From contig CM055315.2 of assembly GCA_029255685.2 (NCBI GenBank), forward strand, positions 53,969,358-54,033,357: DNA of 64,000 nt, given 5' to 3'. Positions 46,345 to 58,573 of the stretch are shown here, piece by piece. Position 1 is the stretch's first letter; each line of letters begins with the position of its first letter. This DNA is from Silene conica. Lineage: Eukaryota > Streptophyta > Magnoliopsida > Caryophyllales > Caryophyllaceae. Made by a program: the position numbers and the translations under genes. A model generated the notes under the pieces. The model ran no database searches, was not told the DNA's origin, and saw only the letters and a program-made list of their open reading frames with translations.

Positions 46345-49300
46345 TCAATCGAATAGATGCGGATAGCGTTCTTTCATGGACGCCTCAGGCTCCCATGTAG
46401 CTTCTTCCTGATTATGGTTGGTCCACAGGACCTTCACCAAGATCGTCTCTCCATTGCGAGTTTTCCGCACCTTTCTGTCTAGAATTTCTTTCGGAGTCTC
46501 AATATATGATAACTCCTCATCTACCTCAATCACCTCGTGCTGAAGTACATGTGATGGGTCACTCACATATTTCCTCAACTGGGACACATGGAACACGTTG
46601 TGGACCTTGAATAGAGCTGGAGGTAAGGCTAATCGGTATGCCACTTCCCCAACCCTGTCCAAGATCTCAAACGGTCCAATAAACTTCTGACTCAATTTGC
46701 CACGCTTGCCAAATCTCATTACGCCCTTCATTGGAGAGACTTTCAGTAGTACTTTCTCTCCGACCTCAAATGAAATATCGCTCCTCTTCAGATCGGCATA
46801 ACTCTTCTGTCTATCCTGAGCGGCCCTCATTCTTTGTCGAATAATCTGAACCTGCTCCACCATCTCCTGAATCATGTCTGGCCCCAAGGTCACAACATCA
46901 GCTCGATCATCCCAACACACAGGACTCCGACACTTCCTCCCGTAGAGAGCCTCGAAAGGGGCCATGCCTATGCTTGCATGGTAACTGTTATTATAAGAAA
47001 ACTCGATCAACCCCAGGCGATCCTCCCAAGATCCTCCGAACTCAAGTACACAAGCCCTCAACATATCCTCAAGGGTCTGAATCGTTCTCTCAGTCTGACC
47101 ATCAGTAGCTGGATGAAAAGCTGTACTCATCTTCAATTGGGTACCCAAAGCAGCCTGTAACTCCTGCCAAAACCTGGATATAAACCTCGAGTCTCGATCG
47201 GAAACAATGTCCTTGGGTACGCCATGCAATTTGACCACATTCTGAACATACGACTTAGCCAACTCGGCATTACTCCAGGTATCTTTCATTGGAATAAAGT
47301 GAGCTGACTTAGTTAAACGATCCACAATCACCCAAATCATGTTGTTGCCCCTCTGAGTCCGAGGCAACCCCACGATAAAATCCATCGAAATATTCTCCCA
47401 CTTCCACTCTGGCACATCTAAAGGTTGCACCTTCCCTTGAGGTCTCTTATGCTCCCCTTTCACTCGTTGACACGTCAAGCACCTCGAGACAAACTCTGCG
47501 ACCTCCTTCTTCATATTTGGCCACCAAAACGTCTTCTTAAGGTCCTTATACAGCTTATCACCCCCTGGGTGAACAGAATAAGGAGTAGCATGAGCTTCAG
47601 TCAGGATCTTCTTCTTTAGCTCCTCAACATTCGGTACACACCATCGCCCACTGAACCTCAAACTACCGTCGGTATGAATACTGAACTTGGATGCCCCATC
47701 ACCATTCCCATTTTCCACCATTAAACGCCACTTCTGGATTCGCTCGTCGTTCTTTTGTAGCTCTCGAACCTCCCCATACAACTCAGGCTCCACTGTCAAA
47801 TCACCAAGAGCATCCCCTTTCCGGATCATGAAAATTCCCATCTCCCTTAACTCACCATGCAACCTCACTCTCGATCTGGCACAACTCAAAGCATGTACTG
47901 ACTTCCTACTTAGAGCGTCAGCTACCAAATTTGCCTTGCCCTCGTGGTAGACAATCTGCATATCATAGTCTCCGATCAACTCTATCCACCTCCTCTGCCT
48001 CATGTTCAACTCTTTCTGGGTGTAGATATATTTCAGGCTCTTATGATCATAAAACACCTTAAAAGTGGCTCCATAAAGGTAATGACGCCACAATTTCAGT
48101 GCAAAGACCACAGCGCCCAATTCCAAATCATGTGTCGGATAATTTTCTTCATAGGTCTTCAACTGGCGAGACGCATATGCTATTACTCTCCCATTCTGCA
48201 TTAACACACAACCCAACCCATGCTTCGAAGCGTCGGTATATACTTCGAAATTATCACTCCCAACTGGCAAGGCCAGGATAGGAGCTGTTGTCAGGCGTTC
48301 CTTTAGAGTCAGAAATGGCTTCTCACAACTCTCATCCCAGACAAAACGGTTCTCCTTCCTCATTAACGACGTCAACGGCTTTGCTATCTTCGAAAAGTCT
48401 TTGACGAATCTCCGGTAATAACCTGCCAACCCCAGAAAACTTCGGATCTCACTCACATTCTTCGGACTTTCCCACTTAGTCACAGCTTCGATTTTACTAG
48501 GGTCGACAGATACCCCTTCTTTGGAAATGACATGCCCCAGAAACGCCACTTTCTCTAACCAGAACTCGCACTTACTCAACTTAGCGTTGAGCTTATGCTC
48601 CTCCAAAGTCTGAAGTACCTTCCTCAAATGATCCTCGTGCTCTTCTGCATTCTTAGAATATACCAGGATATCATCTATGAATACCACCACGAACTTGTCG
48701 AGATACGGGCTGAAGACTCGATTCATCAAGTTCATGAACACAGCTGGAGCATTAGTCAATCCAAAGGGCATAACCACAAATTCATAGTGGCCATACCTCG
48801 TTCGGAAAGCGGTCTTTGGAATATCTTCATCCTTTATTCTTAGCTGATGGTCCCCGGATCTCAAGTCAATCTTGGAGAAAACTCCAGCTCCACTTAACTG
48901 ATCGAACAAGTCGTCAATTCTCGGCAAAGGATAACGGTTCTTGATGGTCACATTGTTCAGCTCTCGGTAGTCAACGCACAGCCTCAAACTCCCATCCTTC
49001 TTCTTCACAAACAAAACAGGTGCACCCCAGGGCGACACACTGGGTCGAATGAACCCTTTCTCAGCTAGTTCATCCAATTGCTTCTTCAACTCCTCCATCT
49101 CTTTCGGTCCCATACGGTACGGTGATTTAGATATTGGTCCCGCCCCTGGTTTTAGGTCGATGGAGAATTGCACTTCCCTCCTTGGCGGTAACCCCGGAAC
49201 GTCGTCGCGAAAAACTCCCTCAAACTCCCGTACCACAGGTATCTCACTAGTCTTGGGGGTCTCAGCCTCACAATCCCACATTTGACACAAGATCAGGCTC

Positions 49301-50943
49301 TCTCCCTTCCTCAAGCTAGACTTCAAGGTGTTGACAGAAATGAATTTGATTTTTGGTTTGATTCGATATCCCTTGTAAGACACCCTCACCCCCTTAGGTC
49401 CATTCAAAGAAATCTTCTTTTGGTGGCAATCGATAAAAGCCCTATACTTCCCCAACCAGTCCATCCCTAGGATCACCTCAAAACCCCCCAGGGGAAACTC
49501 TATGAGGTCACAATAGAAAATTGCTTCCCCGATTTTGATGGGTACACTACCATATACTCGATTACAGACTATCGACTCGCCTGATGGTATGGTCACTGGA
49601 TCCGCGATCCAATCAAATCTCTCAAGTCCCAAGGCCTTAACATGATCTCTAGACACAAACGAATGGGTGGCATCGGAATCGAAAAGTACGAAAGTAGGCT
49701 TAGAGTTCACAAGAAAAGTACCGGTTACCACATGCGCATCCTCCTGAGCTGCCTGCTTCCCCATGGCAAAGAGCTTGCCACTGGACTTGACTCCACTCTG
49801 GCTGGCAGAAGATGTCCCAGCCTGCTGATTTCCTCCCGCTCCTGTCTTTTGGTTGCTTCCACCTCCATTGAATTGATTCTGGTACGGGCGGCTCTGGTAA
49901 TTGTTATAGTTCCTCTGATAATTGCTGCTCCCTCCAGACTTCGCACCCCCACCATAGTTTGTCGTGGGTGTGCGATAGCCACTACTACCATAGGACTGAG
50001 TACGGGATCCCTGGTATCCGGATGTAGGCGCACGATAGCCCCCAGACTGATTTCCTCCAGACGAACGACACACCGCCTGCTTATGTCCCCTCTTTCCACA
50101 GCCAAAACACACAATTCCCGCCGAACCACTGCCAGAAACCCCACTCATGTGATTGCCCCCACTCTGATTTCTCGCACCTCCAGAAGTGTTGTTACTGAAG
50201 TAACCACTATACTTGTTGGTGCTTGGTTTCTTTGACCCAGAACTTTCCGTCACAGTCTCAGCCTTCCTCTTCTCTGATTTCGACTTCTTTTCTTCCTTGA
50301 TCATATCTGAGAGCCTCTCCGCCGCCCCAGCCCTTAGGTATATGTCTCGGACTGTGGTAGGCGGAGCCGCAATCAGTCTCTTCTTGATAGTAATTGATAA
50401 CCCTCTCTCAAACTTCATTGCCAGCATGGCATCATCAAACCCCATGTCTCCCACATAATGCACCAACTGGATGAATTTCCTGTAATAAGCCTCTACGGTC
50501 ATGTCCTCCGACATCTTGAACGAGTCGAACTCCTCTCTCAGCTTGCTCTTTTGGAATTCTGGTAGAAACACCTCGTTTAAAACCCCCTTGAATGCATCCC
50601 AAGGAACAAACGCGGTTCCATCCTCTGTAGCTGCTTCCCGGATCTCTCCCTTATTCGCGGTCCACCAGTCCCCAGCCAGTCCCCTCAAATAGTGGGCTGC
50701 CTGGTCAACCCTCAGTTCATCGGGACAATTCACCAGCTCGAACAAGTTACTAAATTCTCTGCACCAGGCTCCAAGCAAATGAGGTTCCCCCTCCCCGGTG
50801 AATTGGGTAGGATGGTGCCTCGCGATTATCGTGCTCATCTTAGCGGAGTCCATCTGTTTAGCCTTTAGAGCCGCATTCTCGGCTAGTAATCGGTCTAACT
50901 CCTCTTGTGTGATGTTAGCGAGGTTGTCTCTTCGCGGAGGCAT
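46345..50943 (-). CDS. gag-pol: I gag-pol polyprotein (Tekay chromovirus)
   Basis: One 1532-residue open frame starting [16 protein letters not shown]. Approximate residues: gag core 40-200; CCHC knuckle [14 protein letters not shown] 279-292; glycine/serine/asparagine-rich spacer to 400; protease about 415-510 (ILGMDWL); reverse transcriptase about 600-790 ([12 protein letters not shown]); RNase H about 905-1030 ([27 protein letters not shown]); integrase zinc region about 1110-1160, core about 1175-1300 ([26 protein letters not shown]); chromodomain-like tail 1480-1530 ([18 protein letters not shown]). The fused frame is normal for Tekay. Treated as a fossil that looks nearly whole. Confidence 0.92.
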   Translation of the reverse strand: MPPRRDNLANITQEELDRLLAENAALKAKQMDSAKMSTIIARHHPTQFTGEGEPHLLGAWCREFSNLFELVNCPDELRVDQAAHYLRGLAGDWWTANKGEIREAATEDGTAFVPWDAFKGVLNEVFLPEFQKSKLREEFDSFKMSEDMTVEAYYRKFIQLVHYVGDMGFDDAMLAMKFERGLSITIKKRLIAAPPTTVRDIYLRAGAAERLSDMIKEEKKSKSEKRKAETVTESSGSKKPSTNKYSGYFSNNTSGGARNQSGGNHMSGVSGSGSAGIVCFGCGKRGHKQAVCRSSGGNQSGGYRAPTSGYQGSRTQSYGSSGYRTPTTNYGGGAKSGGSSNYQRNYNNYQSRPYQNQFNGGGSNQKTGAGGNQQAGTSSASQSGVKSSGKLFAMGKQAAQEDAHVVTGTFLVNSKPTFVLFDSDATHSFVSRDHVKALGLERFDWIADPVTIPSGESIVCNRVYGSVPIKIGEAIFYCDLIEFPLGGFEVILGMDWLGKYRAFIDCHQKKISLNGPKGVRVSYKGYRIKPKIKFISVNTLKSSLRKGESLILCQMWDCEAETPKTSEIPVVREFEGVFRDDVPGLPPRREVQFSIDLKPGAGPISKSPYRMGPKEMEELKKQLDELAEKGFIRPSVSPWGAPVLFVKKKDGSLRLCVDYRELNNVTIKNRYPLPRIDDLFDQLSGAGVFSKIDLRSGDHQLRIKDEDIPKTAFRTRYGHYEFVVMPFGLTNAPAVFMNLMNRVFSPYLDKFVVVFIDDILVYSKNAEEHEDHLRKVLQTLEEHKLNAKLSKCEFWLEKVAFLGHVISKEGVSVDPSKIEAVTKWESPKNVSEIRSFLGLAGYYRRFVKDFSKIAKPLTSLMRKENRFVWDESCEKPFLTLKERLTTAPILALPVGSDNFEVYTDASKHGLGCVLMQNGRVIAYASRQLKTYEENYPTHDLELGAVVFALKLWRHYLYGATFKVFYDHKSLKYIYTQKELNMRQRRWIELIGDYDMQIVYHEGKANLVADALSRKSVHALSCARSRVRLHGELREMGIFMIRKGDALGDLTVEPELYGEVRELQKNDERIQKWRLMVENGNGDGASKFSIHTDGSLRFSGRWCVPNVEELKKKILTEAHATPYSVHPGGDKLYKDLKKTFWWPNMKKEVAEFVSRCLTCQRVKGEHKRPQGKVQPLDVPEWKWENISMDFIVGLPRTQRGNNMIWVIVDRLTKSAHFIPMKDTWSNAELAKSYVQNVVKLHGVPKDIVSDRDSRFISRFWQELQAALGTQLKMSTAFHPATDGQTERTIQTLEDMLRACVLEFGGSWEDRLGLIEFSYNNSYHASIGMAPFEALYGRKCRSPVCWDDRADVVTLGPDMIQEMVEQVQIIRQRMRAAQDRQKSYADLKRSDISFEVGEKVLLKVSPMKGVMRFGKRGKLSQKFIGPFEILDRVGEVAYRLALPPALFKVHNVFHVSQLRKYVSDPSHVLQHEVIEVDEELSYIETPKEILDRKVRKTRNGETILVKVLWTNHNQEEATWEPEASMKERYPHLFD

Positions 50944-51479
50944 GCTATAATAAAACAGAAAGAAATGAGTCCCGACTCATGTGGGTACCCATTTGAATTA
51001 GGGCTATGTTCCCTAAACATTAAAGTCTATAAACACTTAGACTATAAGTAGTCCTTTTTCTATAACATGGCTCAGGGATCACATAACCGCATATCTCTAG
51101 ACATGATGAGAGAAGAATTTCTAACATGTTTCAAATCACTTCACATAGCCATATTAATATGCACTTGTTATTCAAACAGTTAAAGAATATTTCATGCTCA
51201 TGCCCCTTCCGGCTTTTCCAACAATCACTTATACTCAGAATTCTCATAAAATGCTTATCACAGTATACCATTACTTCCATCTTTTCTTAACCTACCCCTT
51301 TTCTCTAATCTTTTCACTCTGGGTTCCCGGGTAAAACTGATAGGGCCAATGGTTCGGTGTGAGGGGGCCCCAGACTCATACTTTCCCTTTAGTGTGCTCC
51401 TAACAGTCCTATCCCGGGGTTCATTTTATTTAGACTCTCCTACGTTCATTGGGTTCATTAGGTTAGGCCTGAGGATCGT
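50944..51479 (-). other. 5' leader of I
   Basis: About 535 bp without ORFs. The block at about 51330-51480 is almost identical to the B leader at 19730-19872, more conserved than the rest of the leader. Confidence 0.72.
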
Positions 51480-51493
51480 TCGCTCTGATACCA
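51480..51493 (-). other. Primer binding site of I (initiator Met-tRNA)
   Basis: Minus TGGTATCAGAGCGA, three bases from the LTR tip. Confidence 0.92.
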
Positions 51494-51496
51494 CTT

Positions 51497-52530
51497 TGTA
51501 ACACCCCCATTTATTTAAGGGCATGTACTAGGACTCCTCAGATAAATACGGGTGTTACCATCTCGGTTTCCCGAGGCAGTAGATACAAAGGAAGATAAAC
51601 AGTACTTTAAATAAAATTTAACTCAAGTTATGCTCTTACATCCGTGTCCAAAAGTCTTAACAAACAGATAAAGTACAACTCGTATAAAACTAATTAAGGT
51701 GATCTAGACAACTAAACTGGTCCGGAATCAAGCGCTTCCTCCCATAGCTCCCCCTTAGTCTCAGCCACCTGTCAATCTGCTCCCCAATAATTGGTTCATC
51801 ACAGGTGATCACGAATACACAGGGTCAACCACGAGGTTGAGTAGGGAAAAGAATAAAATAGCAATATAATAAACTCCGCACCGATCCAACGCCAAATATA
51901 CTCCGCACCGATCCAACGCCATATATACTCCGCACCGATCCAACACCAAATATACTCCGCACCGATCCAACACCAAATATACTCCGCACCGATCCAACAC
52001 CGTATCACAAGACCCAATATATATATTCGCATCATATCAATATCTCAGAATAATATAAACAACACAATAAAACGATCACATGATATTATATCACAACCAT
52101 GCTTAATAACAATTAAGAACAGTTTACACATCAACATGTACCAGTATTTTCCCCTACCTGAAATAGCAGGAACGCAGACAAAATCCGAGATATGCTTAGA
52201 AATGTTCCACTCGAAACTCGCTACCTAAAAAGGTATACGTAACGAATCAATAACTTATACGACTCCCTTAACGATCACGCTTACTATAAATGACAACCCC
52301 CATAAGTAAAAAGTTTCCATAAATAGAACTTTCCCGATATAGCAACTTCCAAAAATAGTAACTTCTAAATATAACAACTTCCGTTTGAATTTCAAATTAT
52401 TTAAAAAGTGCATTAAAAATCTTTATTAAAATCTTTCCTATAATAAAACAATACTCCATAAATAATGATGATATCAAAATAGCAAGTATACTAATAACAT
52501 ATAATAGATATATTAATAACAATAATAATA

Positions 52531-52619
<89 letters not shown>

Positions 52620-53827
52620 CACAATTAAACAACCAGCCCCAACCCACGACTCCTAAACCGAATTCAACACCGCCTCACCATCACACACGACCCAACGACC
52701 ACCAAGCACCGCCAGCAACACACTCCCTGAACCCCCTACTACCCTCGCGGCCACCAGCAATCCCCTTGTCGGCCGCCGGTGAGGCGAACTCGGAACCAGA
52801 ACCAGTCTGGTTCGTTACTCAGTCACCTGACCAGGGTGTTTTCGAACGCCCCTGGCCGCCTACACAGTCCCTACCACCACCAGCCACAACCACCAGAGAC
52901 CACCCTGACAACATACACAACGACCCTGGTGGTACCACCGCATTGACCTCCCCCTAGTCGTCGGTGATACCACCCCCAACACTCCCTGTACACGCATCAG
53001 CCATGAATACCACCAAACAGAGAAAACGAAGACTCCAACCAGACCCGACACAACCACTGGTAACCACCACGACGACCACCACTACGTTCCCTTGACCACC
53101 CCCAGACCGAACATCCTTTCCCTTTTACTAACGCAACAGAAGACACACCTCGAAAGAGATTGAAACAACCGCGGATAAACAGACCTGGTAGTGACTATAC
53201 TGACACTGTCGTGACAGGCGGTATAAAACCCCGTGCCTGGTGACCCTAGGTGGTTGACGAAGACGTGACTATAACCCAGACACATCCCTAAACATCATAG
53301 ATCATATACATATAAAAACCAGACCTCAACAAAGACAAACGCAAGGTTGAAACGTACCACAAAACGCGACAGACACAACGAAAGGAGAAGAAACGTGCTG
53401 AGCATACCTCTTTCTGGCTCAGATCGACGCACTCTGACCACCCTATGACCACCGTGACCACCACCCTCTTAGAGTCTGCTATGTCGGCTATTAGAATATG
53501 AGATGTTTGTATGCTAGATAGAGTAGATTAGGTCAGGGTTTATGCTTAAATATGGCGGCTTGAAGTAAGGGTGTAAATAGGGTTTACAAGTCAAAGAAAC
53601 GTGGGCTGTTTCTTTGGTTTGTGCACGCATATCGAGGCCCATGGCCGTGCTGCCATGGGTCCTGGGTTCGAACCTCAACAATTATGCATTACTATTATTA
53701 TCTTAAGGTGACTAAGTTCCCCTTTCGAGTCCCATCTAAGACCACAACACCCTGTATAAAACGAGTACGAGCAAACTTATAAAACGAACTATTTAAATAA
53801 AAGGAACCAAAAATGCGAGGTATTACA
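51497..53827 (-). repeat. Right LTR of I (5' LTR)
   Basis: 2331 bp, nearly identical to 43842-46169. Contains the 27-bp array (51874-52008), AAT run (about 52520-52618) and promoter core (53546-53559). Confidence 0.93.
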
Positions 53828-53865
53828 AATACTAACCATAATAAAAGTAACATGAACAAATAATA

Positions 53866-53960
53866 ACAATGATGATAATAATAATAATAAGGATAAGAAT
53901 AATAATAATAGTCATAATAATATTAACAATCAACACAACAACAACCACAACAATAATAAT

Positions 53961-54031
<71 letters not shown>
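53866..54031. repeat. AAT/ATA microsatellite in solo LTR H
   Basis: A long interrupted run of AAT units. It yields poly-isoleucine ORFs on both strands, which are not genes. It sits at the place of the AAT run in the LTRs of A and I, so the microsatellite is an old feature of this LTR family. Confidence 0.9.
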
Positions 54032-54033
<2 letters not shown>

Positions 54034-55590
54034 GTACTAAAACTAGCAAACACAAACAACCCCTTACTAACCTATACCCACGACACAACCGTAGCAGGAA
54101 CACGCGACACTAACAGCCACCAATTCCGTATATACTACTCGCGCACCCAACTTCACGACACCACCACCACATTTCTAGCCACCCACAGCCACCAACGAAG
54201 GTTTTATCCTCTTACCCACACTACTGCCCACGTCATAAGTCTAATAGCCACCCCTTACCGCCCTCACAGCCACCACGAAACGTAGCCCAAAACGCCAGCA
54301 ATACCCGACGTACTCTGTTTTCCAGCACTCCCCTTCCAACTCCCTCTCTTTCCACGCTACTCTCTCTCTCCTCCATGCCCAACACCACCTTTCGACACCA
54401 CCGTGGTAACAACTGACACACGGTGGTTCATGGGGTGGTCCCTTGGCCCACAGAACCTCCCTGTAACCACCACAACAACCGCTATAAACTAACCCGCAGC
54501 CTGCCCCTGTTTTCAGATCCTATGACACTATACGTGTTTAACACCATCGTGGTGGTTATTATCACCACCGACGGCCACCACTAGGACACCCAGTCAGAAG
54601 ACGCACTCCTAGCAACCTCCACCTATTGACCCAGATGCAGAACCTCCCCCTAACTGGTCCGAAACGCGACACTAATAGACCGTAACCACACGCGTCCTCC
54701 TATGTTCCTGCTCTCGCAGTCCCCATTCTAAGGTCGAAAAACCCCCTTAACTACCACCACAACCACCACCATAGAAACCCAAAACCATCTATACTTACCC
54801 TACTTCAACTACCCAGGACTCATACCTCAAAATTAGATTAGCAACAACTCGAAAATTGAATAAGAACACGAGCAGAACTAAAACGTGAATATACGATTAC
54901 CGATAACGAATGCTTACAGTTATGGTCACGGTGGTTGACGGACACGACTGGTGTGTTGGGTTTCTCTACCTTTCGTTCCTCCTCTATCCACGGTGGCTGA
55001 AGATGACTTAGGGTTTTAGTCGGTTTGTCGATGAAGGTAGTATAGGGTAGGATTTGAGTTTGTCGATAAACAAAAAGTATGAGGTAGGGTTTTGTTTGTT
55101 GCTCTCAACCTTAACCCGAGTCCACAACCCATCACGCATCTCGAGGTAAAAGCCCGCTCTCAACCCGTAACTCAAAATAAACGAGTACGTATAAATTACT
55201 TACACTAATTAAATTATGTAACTAGTGCTAGTAAATATTAATTAAATTAATTATAAGAATATTATGACTTAAATAAAAATCAAAATTAAGTATAGATGAG
55301 AAACATGAATATAAAATATTTTAAATTATAAAAGTATTATTAAAATTAAGGAAATACGAATGAAACATCATTTTATGAAATAATTATGAAATATAAAATA
55401 ATTATGAAATACGAAATAATCGTAGGAATACGATTTATAAAATAATAATATTTTACGTCAAATACTTTATAAACATTACATTTGAAATACTTGTACAAAC
55501 ACAGTTTGACTGCTGTTGACCGAGGCTAAAATACGGGGTATTACATTTAATTACGTGATCGCACTATTGTTGAGGACACATTTCCCAACA

Positions 55591-57467
55591 ATCTCCCACT
55601 TGTCCTCGACAAGTGTGCGTCACCAATTCTCTTGTCCTATTACAATCTCCCACTCAATGCAAGATATCTCTCTGAGGTCGTACTTGCATTCGATCATATC
55701 ATGAGTGGTTTCCTCGATTTGGAGAATAAATGTCTGACCGGAATTATCTACCATAGATACCTTCCGAGCGTGGCCACGCATTTCCAGTTAACTTCTCCTC
55801 GAGTGGCCTTGAGATTTGAACAACCCTGACAAGGGGTGGACAATTTCTATCGCACTACTTCCTTCAACTAGTCACAGTCAGTCACAACCCAAAGCAATCC
55901 CATTTGACTCCAGTTACGAAAAGTCGTAGAGAATGGATCAAGGCTATACCTAAACTGTACCATCTTGGGAGAGTAGTCTTTAGTCTAAGAATTGACTCAC
56001 AAGAATACTATAGCAGCTCTTGCCACGACCTGGCTATTATAAAATTTCCAGAACTCTATAAGCGGTCACTTTGCCCGACAGAGTGTCTCTTGCAGTCTGC
56101 CTATGTGATCGACTAGTCATCACATATGACTCTATGGCACTTGAACTTGCCATCAGTCGCCTCACATTCTAGTTGCTTTGAGATGTCACCTCATGTAAGC
56201 GGCTAGGGGTTATACTAAGTCAATCCAGTTCACTTATGGGGTTCAATATTGTCTCTTACAACCCATTTGGATTTTGACAAAGTATCTTTTATCTTGAGTT
56301 AATTATAACTCAAATGACATTGTCATGCAAAAACAGTCAATACTATTTCATTGCATTTGATGCACGATCATCTATTTGTATTAGTGTTTTGCGAATAAAC
56401 CTTTTATTCATGATGGCAAAAACTTACAAATTTTGGTCTCCTTCCGACTCATATTATCTCACATAATATGATCTTATTTGAGCACATATCTAGAACCCAT
56501 TCTAGATCTTGAGGTTCCTTTCCTGAGGGAAGCTCCCACTGTTATCTTATAACTCGTGACGTATGGATAAAATAGAGGGATTAAAGAATTACTCGAAATT
56601 ACCTAGTCACTTATGTGCTGAAATCTATATTGTAGTTATTAGTGATTTCATCACTCTTACTATTTTCAAACATCTTGGCTATTTCATCAAGGTTATTCAT
56701 ATCTAACCATTTTGATTTCTAATGGGCGACCTTTTATTATTAATATAATAAACCTTCCCGTAAAGCTCCATCGTCGTATGATATAAGGTATTTTGTTCAT
56801 CTAGAATTGAGAACCTCTCATTCTTTACACCTTAAAGAATCACCCATCCTCTCAAAATGGTAGGTTCAATTCTTTAATGAATATCGCTCCCACTAAAAAC
56901 AATATCACTCGATCTCTTAAATGAACCTTTCATTTCTTGCATGTAAATCTTTATTTATAACTTGAATCATTATCACTATCACTATCCCTATAGTGATCTA
57001 CCTTTATTCAATCAATCATCACTTCTTTCATGTCTTCGTTTCCTCGAGACGAATATGTCATGATAACTCCCTTATAACTACGTTGAGAGAATTGAGATGA
57101 TTTCTTCTCTTTTATCTTATAAATTTAGAAAAATCATTTATTTAAGGAACCGTTTTCCTTCCGATTTCATACGGGGTTTCATTATATCCTTTCTTTGAAA
57201 CAATGAACATAAGGAATTTTTCCTCTTGTGTCCTCCCGTAGTTTCTTCAGTGTCCTCTCGTAGTTTTTTCAATTCATCCATTTGGGGTTCTTCTTAAGAC
57301 TCCCATGTAGGAATCTTCTCTAAGATCCTACATGTATATCATTGGTTTGCGGGCGAAATATTTTCTCCCACTCTATCCTTTTAACAATAACCTTTACTTG
57401 TATAAGGATAGCAATTTCGATTTAACCAATGCATATGAATGTTTGAAGTTTTATAGGTGTGATGTAT
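55591..57467 (-). other. 3' non-coding region of G with repeated polypurine-like motifs
   Basis: About 1.9 kb between the left LTR and the TRIM. It starts with the polypurine tract (ATCTCCCACTT on the plus strand, 55591). The core CTCCCACT recurs at 55647, 56533, 56887 and 57365. I see no protein domain; an autonomous copia would have pol here. Confidence 0.65.
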
Positions 57468-58043
57468 TGTAACAACCCGACCCACCACGGTCGTAACACA
57501 CCCCCAATAAGATGGGAGGTAAGCCTTTGGGCCCATTATTTGTCCTCACTCAAGCCCAAAAGCACAAGGCCTTGTTACTAAGAGGTGGGTGGGAGCTATT
57601 ATAAACATATCACAAGCCTCACATTCTACCGATGTGGGACAAATCTCCACACAAACATTTCATACTCTTGGGGTGTTACAAACTCCCCCACTTAAAGAAC
57701 ACAACGTCCTCGTTGTGCCTCAAACTTGACCACAACCAGGGCCAGAATCCTCCCCCGCTAGGTGTGTGACCCGGGTACTCCCGGCCACGGGCTCACCACA
57801 CGGTCGCAGGGTCGCTCTGATACCATTTGTAACAACCCGACCCACCACGGTCGTAACACACCCCCAATAAGATGGGAGGTAAGCCTTTGGGCCCATTATT
57901 TGTCCTCACTCAAGCCCAAAAGCACAAGGCCGTGTTACTAAGAGGTGGGTGGGAGCTATTATAAACATATCACAAGCCTCACATTATTCTACCGATGTGG
58001 GACAAATCTCCACACAAATATTTCATACTCTTGGGGTGTTACA
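57468..58043 (-). mobile_element. TRIM copy 2 (miniature LTR retrotransposon)
   Basis: Exact TGTAT target copies (57463-57467 and 58044-58048). LTRs 57468-57680 (213 bp) and 57828-58043 (216 bp), TGTAACAACCC to GGGGTGTTACA, nearly identical. Interior 147 bp: polypurine tract beside the left LTR (minus AAGTGGGGGAGTT, about 57681-57694), hairpin 57700-57717, Met-tRNA primer site (minus TGGTATCAGAGCGA, 57812-57825). No coding capacity; it must be moved in trans. Same family as 13153-13744. Confidence 0.92.
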
Positions 58044-58048
58044 TGTAT

Positions 58049-58573
58049 ACATTCTCATTTTCTCTTAAAATGATCATCGTATAATGAATTAATGATTTCT
58101 TAATTTGATTGAAAGTATCTCATGGGGTGTAGTTCACCGTTTTAATCAACACTTTGATTATTATTATATTGATCGTATCAATGTTTCTTATTTCGTGATG
58201 AAATCACTATTATTCATGTTTTAACAAGGTATGTAATTTATTTTTAGAAATCAAGGAATTGATTAAGAACAAAAGTAGTGATTCGGTTTGAAAACCAAGT
58301 CACTAATATCCAAAATTACAACCATTGTAATAAATTGTTCTAGGAAATAAAATGCAAAATTTGAAAGAAGACAATATGAAAATTAGAGCCTAGCTCTTTA
58401 AGTCTTCAATCAATTGGATGCTACCATAGTCATCCAAGTAAGGAACTTCATGCTTCCTTCTCCTTGCCCTTATCTTTATAAGATGCCCCTTTAAAACAAT
58501 TTAAAAGGGGTGATAGTCAACAACTTGTATCGCCATACAAAAGTTAACAAAAGAACATGAAAGTAAACGAGAA
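58049..58573 (-). other. G non-coding region between TRIM and gag
   Basis: About 520 bp, AT-rich, continuing G's 3' non-coding region. Nothing recognisable. Confidence 0.6.

Larger units (their letters stand above)
43842..53827 (-). mobile_element. Element I: Tekay-type Ty3/gypsy, nearly whole
   Basis: 9986 bp with exact AATAC copies (43837-43841 and 53828-53832) inside H. LTRs 43842-46169 and 51497-53827 are nearly identical. Polypurine tract 46170-46187, one gag-pol frame 46345-50943, Met-tRNA primer site 51480-51493. All structural parts are in place, so it looks close to whole, with perhaps one or two suspicious residues. It is one of the youngest insertions in the window and the last in the F-G-H-I nesting. 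Confidence 0.93.
42635..55545 (-). mobile_element. Element H: solo LTR of an E-like Tekay element, holding I
   Basis: Exact TTTAA copies (42630-42634 and 55546-55550). Without I, H is about 2.9 kb, begins TGTAACACCCCC and ends GGGGTATTACA, with no primer site, polypurine tract or coding part. That is a solo LTR, the usual product of recombination between the two LTRs of one element. Blocks near 42860-43200 match the E LTR in reverse complement. H has an AAT/ATA microsatellite (about 53866-54031). Confidence 0.85.
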
